Assembly: GCA_963556195.1 (NCBI GenBank)
Contig: CAUVYP010000582.1
Span: forward strand, 158,001 to 222,000
Direction: 5' to 3'
DNA length: 64,000 nt
Source of the DNA: Sepiola atlantica
Lineage: Eukaryota > Mollusca > Cephalopoda > Sepiida > Sepiolidae
Shown: in pieces, positions 25,191 to 38,775 of the stretch
How positions within the stretch are numbered: position 1 is the first letter of the stretch
How the letters are laid out: every line of letters begins with the position of its first letter
Notes under the pieces: generated by a model
What the model was told of the DNA's origin: nothing
Database searches by the model: none
The model's input: the letters and a program-made list of their open reading frames with translations, nothing else
Translations under genes and position numbers: made by a program

Positions 25191-27236
25191 TTAGCGCGTT
25201 TTAAAGTTGATATCGCTTTTGTTTATAACTTCCACATTTATTCGAATTGTCCAACGAAACTTTGCAGACAGTCTCGAATAGGCGTTTTCTACTGAAGTAC
25301 CAAGTTTCAGAAGTGCAGCTCTTGTACTGCCGGAGATATGTCGATACAAACTGAATACGCAAAACATCAACAAAATTTAGCGCGTTTTAAAGTTGATATC
25401 GCTTTTGTTTATAACTTGCACATTTATTCGAATTGTGCAACGAAACTTTGCGGACAGTCGCGGAGACACATTTTCTACTGAAGTACTAAGTTTCAGAAGT
25501 GCAGCTCTTGTACTGCCGGAGATATGTCGATACAAACTGAATACGCTAAACATCAACAAAATTTAGCGCGTTTTAAAGTTGATATCGCTTTTGTTTATAA
25601 CTTCTACATTTATTCGAATTGTGCAACGAAACTTTGCAGACAGTCTCGAATAGGCCTTTTATACTGAAGTACCAAGTTTAAGAAGTGCAGCCTTTGTACT
25701 GCCGGATATATGTCGATACAAACTGAATACGCAAAACATCAACAAAATTTAGCGCGCTTTAAAGTTGATATCGCTTTTGTTTATAACTTCCACATTTATT
25801 CGAATTGTGCAACGAAACTTTGCAGACAATCTCGAATAGGCGTTTTCTACTGAAGTACCAAGTCCCAGAAGTGCAGCTCTTGTACTGCCGGAGATATGTC
25901 GATACAAACTGAATACGCAAAACATCAACAAAATTTAGCGCGTTTTAAAGTTGATATCGCTTTTGTTTATAACTTCCGCATTTATTCGAATTGTGCAACG
26001 AAACTTTGCAGACAGTCGCGGAGACACATTTTCTACTGAAGTACGAAGTTTCAGAAGTGCAGCTCTTGTACTGCCGGAGATATGTCGATACAAACTGAAT
26101 ACGCAAATCATCAACAAAATTTAGCGCGTTTTAAAGTTGATATCGCTTTTGTTTATAACTTCCACATTTATTCGAATTGTCCAACGAAACTTTGCAGACA
26201 GTCTCGAATAGGCCTTTTCTACTGTAGTACCAAGTTTCAGAAGTGCAGCTCTTGTACTGCCGGAGATATGTCGATACAAACTGAATACGCAAAACATCAA
26301 CAAAATTTAGCGCGTTTTAAAGTTGATATCGCTTTTGTTTATAACTTGCACATTTATTCGAATTGTGCAACGAAACTTTGCGGACAGTCGCGGATCCACA
26401 TTTTCTACTGAAGTACTAAGTTTCAGAAGTGCAGCTCTTGTACTGCCGGAGATATGTCGATACAAACTGAATACGCTAAACATCAACAAAATTTAGCGCG
26501 TTTTAAAGTTGATATCGCTTTTGTTTATAACTTCTACATTTATTCGAATTGTGCAACGAAACTTTGCAGACAGTCTCGAATAGGCCTTTTCTACTGAAGT
26601 ACTAAGTTTCAGAAGTGCAACTCTTGTACTGCCGGAGATATGTCGATACAAACTGAATACGCAAAACATCAACAAAATTTAGCGCGTTTTAAAGTTGATA
26701 TCGCTTTTGTTTATAACTTCCACATTTATTCGAATTGTGCAACAAAACTTTGCAGACAGTCTCGAATAGGACTTTTCTGCTGAAGTGCCAAGTTTCAGAA
26801 GTGCAGCTCTTGTACTACCGGAGATATGTCGATACAAACTGAATACGCAAAACATCAACAAGATTTAGCGCGTGTTCAAGTTGATATCGCTTTTGTTTAT
26901 AACTTCCACATTTATTCGAATTGTGCTACGAAACTTTGCAGACAGTCGCGGAGACACATGTACTACTGAAGTAGAAAGTTTCAGAAGTGCAGCTCTTGTA
27001 CTGCCGGAGATATGTCGATACAAACTGAATACGAAAAACATCAACAAAATTTAGCGCGTTTTAAAGTTGATATCGCTTTTGTTTATAACTTCCACATTTA
27101 TTCGAATTGTGCAACGAAACTTTGCAGACAGTCTCAAATAGGCCTTTACTACTGAAGTACCAAGTTTCAGAAGTGCAGCTCTTGTACTGCCGGAGATATG
27201 TCGATACAAACTGAATACGCAAAACATCAACACAAT
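25191..27236. repeat. Transition segment with trimer repeats
   Basis: The trimer 24633-25190 (GTCCAACG Y, GCGGACAG R, TTCTAC Y) recurs at 25191-25748 and at 26121-26678, offsets 558 and 930 bp. The intervening and following monomers bring in new types: GTCCCAG near 25862, CATTCCGCATT-like change near 25977, and the first right-block core-variant copy at 26865. The segment joins the ten-mer block to the next HOR family. Confidence 0.75.
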
Positions 27237-30200
27237 TTAGCGCGTTTTAAAGTTGATATCGCTTTTGTTTATAACTTCTACATTTATTCGAATTGTGCAA
27301 CAAAACTTTGCAGACAGTCTGTAATAGGCCTTTTCTACTGTAGTACCAAGTTTCAGAAGTGCAGCTTTTGTACTGCCGGAGATATGTCGATACAAACTGA
27401 ATACGCATAACATCAACAAAATTTAGCGCGTTTTAAAGTTGATATCGCTTTTGTTTATAACTTCCACATTTGTTCGAATTGTGCTACGAAACTTCTGCAG
27501 ACAGTCGCGGAGACACATGTTCTACTGAAGTACCAAGTTTCAGAAGTGCAGCTCGTGTACTGCCGGAGATATGTCGATACAAACTAAATACGCAAAACAT
27601 CAACAAAATTTAGCGCGTTTTAAAGTTGATATCGCTTTTGTTTATAACTTCCACATTTATTCGAATTGTGCACGAAACTTTGCAGACAGTCTCGAATAGG
27701 CCTTTTCTACTGAAGTACCAAGTTTCAGAAGTGCAGCTTTTGTACTGCCGGAGATATGTCGATACGAACTGAATACGCAAAACATCAACAAAATTTAGCG
27801 CGTTTTAAAGTTGATATCGCTTTTGTTTATAACTTCCACATTTATTCGAATTGTCCAACGAAACTTTGCAGACAGTCTCGAATAGGGCTTTTCTACTAAG
27901 GTACCAAGTCTAAGAAGTGCAGCTCTTGTACTGCCGGAGATATGTCGATACAAACTGAATACGCAAAACATAAACAAAATTTAGCGCGTTTTAAAGTTGA
28001 TATCGCTTTTGTTTATAACTTGCACATTTATTCGAATTGTGCAACGAAACTTTGCGGACAGTCGCGGAGACACATTTTCTACTGAAGTAACAAGTTTCAG
28101 AAGTGCAGCTCTTGTACTGCCGGAGATATGTCGATACAAACTGAATACGCAAAACATCAACAAAATTTAGCGCGTTTTAAAGTTGATATCGCTTTTGTTT
28201 ATAACTTCCACATTTATTCGAATTGTGCTACGAAACTTTGCAGACAGTCTCAAATAGGCCTTTACTACTGAAGTACCAAGTTTCAGAAGTGCAGCTCTTG
28301 TACTGCCGGAGATATGTCGATACAAACTGAATACGCAAAACATCAACAAAATTTAGCGCGTGTTTAAGTTGATATCGCTTTTGTTTATAACTTCCACATT
28401 TATTCGAATTGTGCTACGAAACTTTGCAGACAGTCGCGGAGACACATGTACTACTAAAGTAGAAAGTTTCAGAAGTGCAGCTCTTGTACTGCCGGAGATA
28501 TGTCGATACAAACTGAATACGCAAAACATCAACAAAATTTAGCGCGTTTTAAAGTTGATATCGCTTTTGTTTATAACTTCCACATTTATTCGAATTGTGC
28601 AACGAAACTTTGCAGACAGTCTCAAATAGGCCTTTACTACTGAAGTACAAAGTTTCAGAAGTGCAGCTCTTGTACTGCCGGAGATATGTCGATACAAACT
28701 GAATACGCAAAACATCAACAAAATTTAGCGCGTTTTAAAGTTGATATCGCTTTTGTTTATAACTTCTACATTTATTCGAATTGTGCAACAAAACTTTGCA
28801 GACAGTCTGTAATAGGCCTTTTCTACTGTAGTACCAAGTTTCAGAAGTGCAGCTTTTGTACTGCCGGAGATATGTCGATACAAACTGAATACGCATAACA
28901 TCAACAAAATTTAGCGCGTTTTAAAGTTGATATCGCTTTTGTTTATAACTTCCACATTTGTTCGAATTGTGCTACGAAACTTCTGCAGACAGTCGCGGAG
29001 ACACATGTTCTACTGAAGTACCAAGTTTCAGAAGTGCAGCTCGTGTACTGCCGGAGATATGTCGATACAAACTAAATACGCAAAACATCAACAAAATTTA
29101 GCGCGTTTTAAAGTTGATATCGCTTTTGTTTATAACTTCCACATTTATTCGAATTGTCCAACGAAACTTTGCAGACAGTCTCGAATAGAGCTTTTCTACT
29201 GAAGTACCAAGTCAAAGAAGTGATGCTCTTGTACTGCCGGAGATATGTCGATACAAACTGAATACGCAAAACATCAACAAAATTAAGCGCGTTTTAAAGT
29301 TGATATCGCTTTTGTTTATAACTTGCACATTTATTCGAATTGTGCAACGAAACTTTGCGGACAGTCGCGGAGACACATTTTCTACTGAAGTAACAAGTTT
29401 CAGAAGTGCAGCTCTTGTACTGCCGGAGATATGTCGATACAAACTGAATACGCAAAACATCAACAAAATTTAGCGCGTTTTAAAGTTGATATCGCTTTTG
29501 TTTATAACTTCCACATTTATTCGAATTGTGCTACGAAACTTTGCAGACAGTCTCAAATAGGCCTTTACTACTGAAGTACCAAGTTTCAGAAGTGCAGCTC
29601 TTGTACTGCCGGAGATATGTCGATACAAACTGAATACGCAAAACATCAACAAAATTTAGCGCGTTTTAAAGTTGATATCGCTTTTGTTTATAACTTCCAC
29701 ATTTATTCGAATTGTCCAACGAAACTTTGCAGACAGTCTCGAATAGGCCTTTTCTACTGAAGTACCAAGTTTCAGAAGTGCAGCTCTTGTACTGCCGAAG
29801 ATATGTCGATACAAACTGAATACGCAAAACATCAACAAAATTTAGCGCGTTTTAAAGTTGATATCGCTTTTGTTTATAACTTCCACATTTATTCGAATTG
29901 TGCAACAAAACTTTGCAGACAGTCTCGAATAGGCCTTTTCTGCTGAAGTACCAAGTTTCAGAAGTGCAGCTCTTGTACTACCGGAGATATGTCGATACAA
30001 ACTGAATACGCAAAACATCAACAAAATTTAGCGCGTGTTCAAGTTGATATCGCTTTTGTTTATAACTTCCACATTTATTCGAATTGTGCTACGAAACTTT
30101 GCAGACAGTCGCGGAGACAAATGTACTACTGAAGTAGAAAGTTTCAGAAGTGCAGCTCTGGTACTGCCGGAGATATGTCGATACAAACTGAATACGCAAA

Positions 30201-33200
30201 ACATCAACAAAATTTAGCGCGTTTTAAAGTTGATATCGCTTTTGTTTATAACTTCCACATTTATTCGAATTGTGCAACGAAACTTTGCAGACAGTCTCAA
30301 ATAGGCCTTTACTACTGAAGTACCAAGTTTCAGAAGTGCAGCTCTTGTACTGCCGGAGATATGTCGATACAAACTGAATACGCAAAACATCAACAAAATT
30401 TAGCGCGTTTTAAAGTTGATATCGCTTTTGTTTATAACTTCTACATTTATTCGAATTGTGCAACAAAACTTTGCAGACAGTCTGTAATAGGCCTTTTCTA
30501 CTGTAGTACCAAGTTTCAGAAGTGCAGCTTTTGTACTGCCGGAGATATGTCGATACAAACTGAATACGCATAACATCAACAAAATTTAGCGCGTTTTAAA
30601 GTTGATATCGCTTTTGTTTATAACTTCCACATTTGTTCGAATTGTGCTACGAAACTTCTGCAGACAGTCGCGGAGACACATGTTCTACTGAAGTACCAAG
30701 TTTCAGAAGTGCAGCTCGTGTACTGCCGGAGATATGTCGATACAAACTAAATACGCAAAACATCAACAAAATTTAGCGCGTTTTAAAGTTGATATCGCTT
30801 TTGTTTATAACTTCCACATTTATTCGAATTGTGCACGAAACTTTGCAGACAGTCTCGAATAGGCCTTTTCTACTTAAGTACCAAGTTTCAGAAGTGCAGC
30901 TTTTGTACTGCCGGAGATATGTCGATACGAACTGAATACGCAAAACATCAACAAAATTTAGCGCGTTTTAAAGTTGATATCGCTTTTGTTTATAACTTCC
31001 ACATTTATTCGAATTGTCCAACGAAACTTTGCAGACAGTCTCGAATAGGGCTTTTCTACTAAGGTACCAAGTCTAAGAAGTGCAGCTCTTGTACTGCCGG
31101 AGATATGTCGATACAAACTGAATACGCAAAACATAAACAAAATTTAGCGCGTTTTAAAGTTGATATCGCTTTTGTTTATAACTTGCACATTTATTCGAAT
31201 TGTGCAACGAAACTTTGCGGACAGTCGCGGAGACACATTTTTTACTGAAGTAACAAGTTTCAGAAGTGCAGCTCTTGTACTGCCGGAGATATGTCGATAC
31301 AAACTGAATACGCTAAACATCAACAAAATTTAGCGCGTTTTAAAGTTGATATCGCTTTTGTTTATAACTTCCACATTTATTCGAATTGTGCTACGAAACT
31401 TTGCAGACAGTCTCAAATAGGCCTTTACTACTGAAGTACCAAGTTTCAGAAGTGCAGCTCTTGTACTGCCGGAGATATGTCGATACAAACTGAATACGCA
31501 AAACATCAACAAAATTTAGCGCGTGTTTAAGTTGATATCGCTTTTGTTTATAACTTCCACATTTATTCGAATTGTGCTACGAAACTTTGCAGACAGTCGC
31601 GGAGACACATGTACTACTAAAGTAGAAAGTTTCAGAAGTGCAGCTCTTGTACTGCCGGAGATATGTCGATACAAACTGAATACGCAAAACATCAACAAAA
31701 TTTAGCGCGTTTTAAAGTTGATATCGCTTTTGTTTATAACTTCCACATTTATTCGAATTGTGCAACGAAACTTTGCAGACAGTCTCAAATAGGCCTTTAC
31801 TACTGAAGTACCAAGTTTCAGAAGTGCAGCTCTTGTACTGCCGGAGATATGTCGATACAAACTGAATACGCAAAACATCAACAAAATTTAGCGCGTTTTA
31901 AAGTTGATATCGCTTTTGTTTATAACTTCTACATTTATTCGAATTGTGCAACAAAACTTTGCAGACAGTCTGTAATTGGCCTTTTCTACTGTAGTACCAA
32001 GTTTCAGAAGTGCAGCTTTTGTACTGCCGGAGATATGTCGATACAAACTGAATACGCATAACATCAACAAAATTTAGCGCGTTTTAAAGTTGATATCGCT
32101 TTTGTTTATAACTTCCACATTTGTTCGAATTGTGCTACGAAACTTCTGCAGACAGTCGCGGAGACACATGTTCTACTGAAGTACCAAGTTTCAGAAGTGC
32201 AGCTCGTGTACTGCCGGAGATATGTCGATACAAACTAAATACGCAAAACATCAACAAAATTTAGCGCGTTTTAAAGTTGATATCGCTTTTGTTTATAACT
32301 TCCACATTTATTCGAATTGTCCAACGAAACACTGCAGACAGTCTCGAATAGAGCTTTTCTACTGAAGTACCAAGTCTAAGAAGTGCAGCTCTTGTACTGC
32401 CGGAGATATGTCGATACAAACTGAATACGCAAAACATCAACAAAATTAAGCGCGTTTTAAAGTTGATATCGCTTTTGTTTATAACTTGCACATTTATTCG
32501 AATTGTGCAACGAAACTTTGCGGACAGTCGCGGAGACACATTTTCTACTGAAGTAACAAGTTTCAGAAGTGCAGCTCTTTTACTGCCGGAGATATGTCGA
32601 TACAAACTGAATACGCAAAACATCAACAAAATTTAGCGCGTTTTAAAGTTGATATCGCTTTTGTTTATAACTTCCACATTTATTCGAATTGTGCAACGAA
32701 ACTTTGCAGACAGTCTCAAATAGGCCTTTACTACTGAAGTACCAAGTTTCAGAAGTGCAGCTCTTGTACTGCCGGAGATATGTCGATACAAACTGAATAC
32801 GCAAAACATCAACAAAATTTAGCGCGTTTTAAAGTTGATATCGCTTTTGTTTATAACTTCTACATTTATTCGAATTGTGCAACAAAACTTTGCAGACAGT
32901 CTGTAATTGGCCTTTTCTACTGTAGTACCAAGTTTCAGAAGTGCAGCTTTTGTACTGCCGGAGATATGTCGATACAAACTGAATACGCATAACATCAACA
33001 AAATTTAGCGCGTTTTAAAGTTGATATCGCTTTTGTTTATAACTTCCACATTTGTTCGAATTGTGCTACGAAACTTCTGCAGACAGTCGCGGAGACACAT
33101 GTTCTACTGAAGTACCAAGTTTCAGAAGTGCAGCTCGTGTACTGCCGGAGATATGTCGATACAAACTGAATACGCAAAACATCAACAAAATTTAGCGCGT

Positions 33201-35610
33201 TTTAAAGTTGATATCGCTTTTGTTTATAACTTCCACATTTATTCGAATTGTCCAACGAAACTTTGCAGACAGTCTCGAATAGAGCTTTTCTACTGAAGTA
33301 CCAAGTCTAAGAAGTGCAGCTCTTGTACTGCCGGAGATATGTCGATACAAACTGAATACGCAAAACATCAACAAAATTAAGCGCGTTTTAAAGTTGATAT
33401 CGCTTTTGTTTATAACTTGCACATTTATTCGAATTGTGCAACGAAACTTTGCGGACAGTCGCGGAGACACATTTTCTACTGAAGTAACAAGTTTCAGAAG
33501 TGTAGCTCTTGTACTGCCGGAGATATGTCGATACAAACTGAATACGCAAAACATCAACAAAATTTAGCGCGTTTTAAAGTTGATATCGCTTTTGTTTATA
33601 ACTTCCACATTTATTCGAATTGTGCTACGAAACTTTGCAGACAGTCTCAAATAGGCCTTTACTACTGAAGTACCAAGTTTCAGAAGTGCAGCTCTTGTAC
33701 TGCCGGAGATATGTCGATACAAACTGAATACGCAAAACATCAACAAAATTTAGCGCGTTTTAAAGTTGATATCGCTTTTGTTTATAACTTCCACATCTAT
33801 TCGAATTGTCCAACGAAACTTTGCAGACAGTCTCGAATAGGCCTTTTCTACTGAAGTACCAAGTTTCAGAAGTGCAGCTCTTGTACTGCCGAAGATATGT
33901 CGATACAAACTGAATACGCAAAACATCAACAAAATTTAGCGCGTTTTAAAGTTGATATCGCTTTTGTTTATAACTTGCACATTTATTCGAATTGTGCAAC
34001 GAAACTTTGCGGACAGTCGCGGAGACACATTTTCTACTGAAGTACTAAGTTTCAGAAGTGCAGCTCTTGTACTGCCGGAGATATGTCGATACAAACTGAA
34101 TACGCTAAACATCAACAAAATTAAGCGCGTTTTAAAGTTGATATCGCTTTTGTTTATAACTTCCACATTTATTCGAATTGTGCTACGAAACTTTGCAGAC
34201 AGTCTCAAATAGGCCTTTACTACTGAAGTACCAAGTTTCAGAAGTGCAGCTCTTGTACTGCCGGAGATATGTCGATACAAACTGAATACGCAAAACATCA
34301 ACAAAATTTAGCGCGTGTTTAAGTTGATATCGCTTTTGTTTATAACTTCCACATTTATTCGAATTGTGCTACGAAACTTTGCAGACAGTCGCGGAGACAC
34401 ATGTACTACTAAAGTAGAAAGTTTCAGAAGTGCAGCTCTTGTACTGCCGGAGATATGTCGATACAAACTGAATACGCAAAACATCAACAAAATTTAGCGC
34501 GTTTTAAAGTTGATATCGCTTTTGTTTATAACTTCCACATTTATTCGAATTGTGCAACGAAACTTTGCAGACAGTCTCAAATAGGCCTTTACTACTGAAG
34601 TACCAAGTTTCAGAAGTGCAGCTCTTGTACTGCCGGAGATATGTCGATACAAACTGAATACGCAAAACATCAACAAAATTTAGCGCGTTTTAAAGTTGAT
34701 ATCGCTTTTGTTTATAACTTCTACATTTATTCGAATTGTGCAACAAAACTTTGCAGACAGTCTGTAATTGGCCTTTTCTACTGTAGTACCAAGTTTCAGA
34801 AGTGCAGCTTTTGTACTGCCGGAGATATGTCGATACAAACTGAATACGCATAACATCAACAAAATTTAGCGCGTTTTAAAGTTGATATCGCTTTTGTTTA
34901 TAACTTCCACATTTGTTCGAATTGTGCTACGAAACTTCTGCAGACAGTCGCGGAGACACATGTTCTACTGAAGTACCAAGTTTCAGAAGTGCAGCTCGTG
35001 TACTGCCGGAGATATGTCGATACAAACTAAATACGCAAAACATCAACAAAATTTAGCGCGTTTTAAAGTTGATATCGCTTTTGTTTATAACTTCCACATT
35101 TATTCGAATTGTCCAACGAAACTTTGCAGACAGTCTCGAATAGAGCTTTTCTACTGAAGTACCAAGTCTAAGAAGTGCAGCTCTTGTACTGCCGGAGATA
35201 TGTCGATACAAACTGAATACGCAAAACATCAACAAAATTAAGCGCGTTTTAAAGTTGATATCGCTTTTGTTTATAACTTGCACATTTATTCGAATTGTGC
35301 AACGAAACTTTGCGGACAGTCGCGGAGACACATTTTCTACTGAAGTAACAAGTTTCAGAAGTGCAGCTCTTGTACTGCCGGAGATATGTCGATACAAACT
35401 GAATACGCAAAACATCAACAAAATTTAGCGCGTTTTAAAGTTGATATCGCTTTTGTTTATAACTTCCACATTTATTCGAATTGTGCAACGAAACTTTGCA
35501 GACAGTCTCAAATAGGCCTTTACTACTGAAGTACCAAGTTTCAGAAGTGCAGCTCTTGTACTGCCGGAGATATGTCGATACAAACTGAATACGCAAAACA
35601 TCAACAAAAT
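27237..35610. repeat. Variable-length HOR block (8, 9, 8, 5, 10 monomers)
   Basis: A marker monomer (TTCTAC, CAACAAAACTTTG, TGTAAT, CTGTAGTACC, CGCATAAC) starts at 27237, 28725, 30400, 31888, 32819 and 34680. The spacings are 1,488, 1,675, 1,488, 931 and 1,861 bp. Each is followed by a 187-bp monomer with CTTCTGCAGAC. 27237-28724 and 30400-31887 match closely at 3,163 bp, sharing TAGGGCTT and ACTAAGGTACC. The last three marker monomers share TGTAATTGGCC, so they form a younger subgroup. Confidence 0.88.
27423..27609. repeat. 187-bp monomer, insertion lineage 5
   Basis: GAAACTTTGCAGAC reads GAAACTTCTGCAGAC, one base longer, next to CATTTGTTCG and GTGCTACG. Eight copies start at 27423, 28911, 30586, 32074, 33005, 34866, 35798 and 38776. 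The insertion creates a CTGCAG site and is confined to 27.4-39 kb. Confidence 0.9.
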
Positions 35611-35797
35611 TTAGCGCGTTTTAAAGTTGATATCGCTTTTGTTTATAACTTCCACATTTATTCGAATTGTGCAACGAAACTTTGCAGACAGTCTCAAATA
35701 GGCCTTTTCTACTGAAGTACCAAGTTTTAGCAGTGCAGCTCTTGTTACTGCCGGAGATATGTCGATACAAACTGAATACGCAAAAGATCAACAAAAT
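35611..35797. repeat. 187-bp monomer, insertion lineage 6
   Basis: CTTGTACTGCC reads CTTGTTACTGCC, one base longer, linked to GTTTTAGCAGTG (or GTTTTTGCAGTG). Nine copies start at 35611, 36171, 38589, 41194, 43612, 45286, 46589, 49007 and 51797. It marks the thirteen-mer family and its derivatives and does not appear after 51983. Confidence 0.9.
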
Positions 35798-36357
35798 TTA
35801 GCGCGTTTTAAAGTTGATATCGCTTTTGTTTATAACTTCCACATTTGTTCGAATTGTGCTACGAAACTTCTGCAGACAGTCGCGGAGACACATGTTCTAC
35901 TGAAGTACCAAGTTTCAGAAGTGCAGCTCGTGTACTGCCGGAGATATGTCGATACAAACTGAATACGCAAAACATCAACAAAATTTAGCGCGTTTTAAAG
36001 TTGATATCGCTTTTGTTTATAACTTCCACATTTATTCGAATTGTCCAACGAAACTTTGCAGACAGTCTCGAATAGAGCTTTTCTACTGAAGTACCAAGTC
36101 TAAGAAGTGCAGCTCTTGTACTGCCGGAGATATGTCGATACAAACTGAATACGCAAAACATCAACAAAATTTAGCGCGTTTTAAAGTTGATATCGCTTTT
36201 GTTTATAACTTCCACATTTATTCGAATTGTGCAACGAAACTTTGCAGACAGTCTCAAATAGGCCTTTTCTACTGAAGTACCAAGTTTTAGCAGTGCAGCT
36301 CTTGTTACTGCCGGAGATATGTCGATACAAACTGAATACGCAAAAGATCAACAAAAT

Positions 36358-38775
36358 TTAGCGCGTTTTAAAGTTGATATCGCTTTTGTTTATAACTTGC
36401 ACATTTATTCGAATTGTCCAACGAAACTTTGCAGACAGTCTCGAATAGGCCTTTTCTACTGAAGTACCAAGTTTCAGAAGTGCAGCTCTTGTACTGCCAT
36501 AGATATGTCGATACAAACTGAATACGCAAAACATCAACAAAATTTAGCGCGTTTTAAAGTTGATATCGCTTTTGTTTATAACTTCCACATTTATTCGAAT
36601 TGTGCAACGAAACTTTGCGGACAGTCGCGGAGACACATTTTCTACTGAAGTACCAAGTTTCAGAAGTGCAGCTCTTGTACTGCCGGAGATATGTCGATAC
36701 AAACTGAATACGCTAAACATCAACAAAATTTAGCGCGTTTTAAAGTTGATATCGCTTTTGTTTATAACTTCCACATTTATTCGAATTGTGCAACGAAACT
36801 TTGCAGACAGTCTCAAATAGGCGTTTTCTACTGAAGTACCAAGTCCCAGAAGTGCAGCTCTTGTACTGCCGGAGATATGTCGATACAAACTGAATACGCA
36901 AAACATCAACAAAATTTAGCGCGTTTTAAAGTTGATATCGCTTTTGTTTATAACTTCCACATTTATTCGAATTGTGCAACGAAACTTTTCGGACAGTCGC
37001 GGAGACACATTTTCTACTGAAGTACCAAGTTTCAGAAGTGCAGCTCTTGTACTGCCGGAGATATGTCGATACAAACTGAATACGCAAAACATCAACAAAA
37101 TTTAGCGCGTTTTAAAGTTGATATCGCTTTTGTTTATAACTTCTACATTTATTCGAATTGTGCAACGAAACTTTGCAGACAGTCTCAAATAGGCCTTTAC
37201 TACTGAAGTACCAAGTTTCAGAAGTGCAGCTCTTGTACTGCCGGAGATATGTCGATACAAACTGAATACGCAAAACATCAACAAAATTTAGCGCGTTTTA
37301 AAGTTGATATCGCTTTTGTTTATAACTTCTCCATTTATTCGAATTGTGCAACAAAACTTTGCAGACGGTCTCGAATAGGCCTTTTCTACTGAAGTACCAA
37401 GTTTCAGAAGTGCAGCTTTTGTACTGCCGGAGATATGTCGATACAAACTGAATACGCATAACATCAACAAAATTTAGCGCGTTTTAAAGTTGATATCGCT
37501 TTTGTTTATAACTTCCACATTTATTCGAATTGTCCAACGAAACTTTGCAGACAGTCTCGAATAGGCCTTTTCTACTGAAGTACCAAGTTTCAGAAGTGCA
37601 GCTCTTGTACTGCCGGAGATATGTCGATACAAACTGAATACGCAAAACATCAACAAAATTTAGCGCGTTTTAAAGTTGATATCGCTTTTGTTTATAACTT
37701 CCACATTTATTAGAATTGTGCTACGAAACTTTGCAGACAGTCTCAAATAGGCCTTTACTACGGAAGTACCAAGTTTCAGAAGTGCAGCTCTTGTACTGCC
37801 GGAGATATGTCGATACAAACTGAATACGCAAAACATCAACAAAATTTAGCGCGTTTTAAAGTTGATATCGCTTTTGTTTATAACTTCCACATTTATTCGA
37901 ATTGTGCAACGAAACTTTGCAGACAGTCTCGAATAGGCTTTTTCTACTGAAGTACCAAGTTTCAGAAGTGCAGCTCTTGTACTGCCGGAGATATGTCGAT
38001 ACAAACTGAATACGCATAACATCAACAAAATTTAGCGCGTTTTAAAGTTGATATCGCTTTTGTTTATAACTTCCACATTTATTCGAATTGTGCTACGAAA
38101 CTTTGCAGACAGTCGCGGAAACACATGTTCTACTGAAGTACCAAGTTTCAGAAGTGCAGCTCTTGTACTGCCGGAGATATGTCGATACAAACTGAATACG
38201 CAAAAAATCAACAAAATTTAGCGCGTTTTAAAGTTGATATCGCTTTTGTTTATAACTTCCACATTTATTCGAATTGTGCACAAAACTTTGCAGACAGTCT
38301 CGAATAGGCCTTTTCTACTGAAGTACCAAGTTTCAGAAGTGCAGCTTTTGTACTGCCGGAGATATGTCGATACGAACTGAATACGTAAAACATCAACAAC
38401 ATTTAGCGCGTTTTAAAGTTGATATCGCTTTTGTTTATAACTTCCACAATTATTCGAATTGTGCAACGAAACTTTGCGGACAGTCGCGGAGACACATTTT
38501 CTACTGAAGTACCAAGTTTCAGAAGTGCAGCTCTTGTACTGCCGGAGATATGTCGATACAAACTGAATACGCAAAACATCAACAAAATTTAGCGCGTTTT
38601 AAAGTTGATATCGCTTTTGTTTATAACTTCCACATTTATTCGAATTGTGCAACGAAACTTTGCAGACAGTCTCAAATAGGCCTTTTCTACTGAAGTACCA
38701 AGTTTTAGCAGTGCAGCTCTTGTTACTGCCGGAGATATGTCGATACAAACTGAATACGCAAAAGATCAACAAAAT
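36358..38775. repeat. Thirteen-mer HOR unit, 2,418 bp
   Basis: Thirteen monomers including one 185-bp and one 187-bp member, so the sum is exactly 13 times 186. Markers in order include TGCCATAGATATG (near 36496), CGCTAAAC, GTCCCAG, CTTTTCGGACAG, CTTCTCCATT, AGACGGTCTCG, TATTAGAATTG, TACTACGGAAG, AGGCTTTTTCTAC and CACAATTATTCG. The same private series recurs at 41381-43798. Confidence 0.92.
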
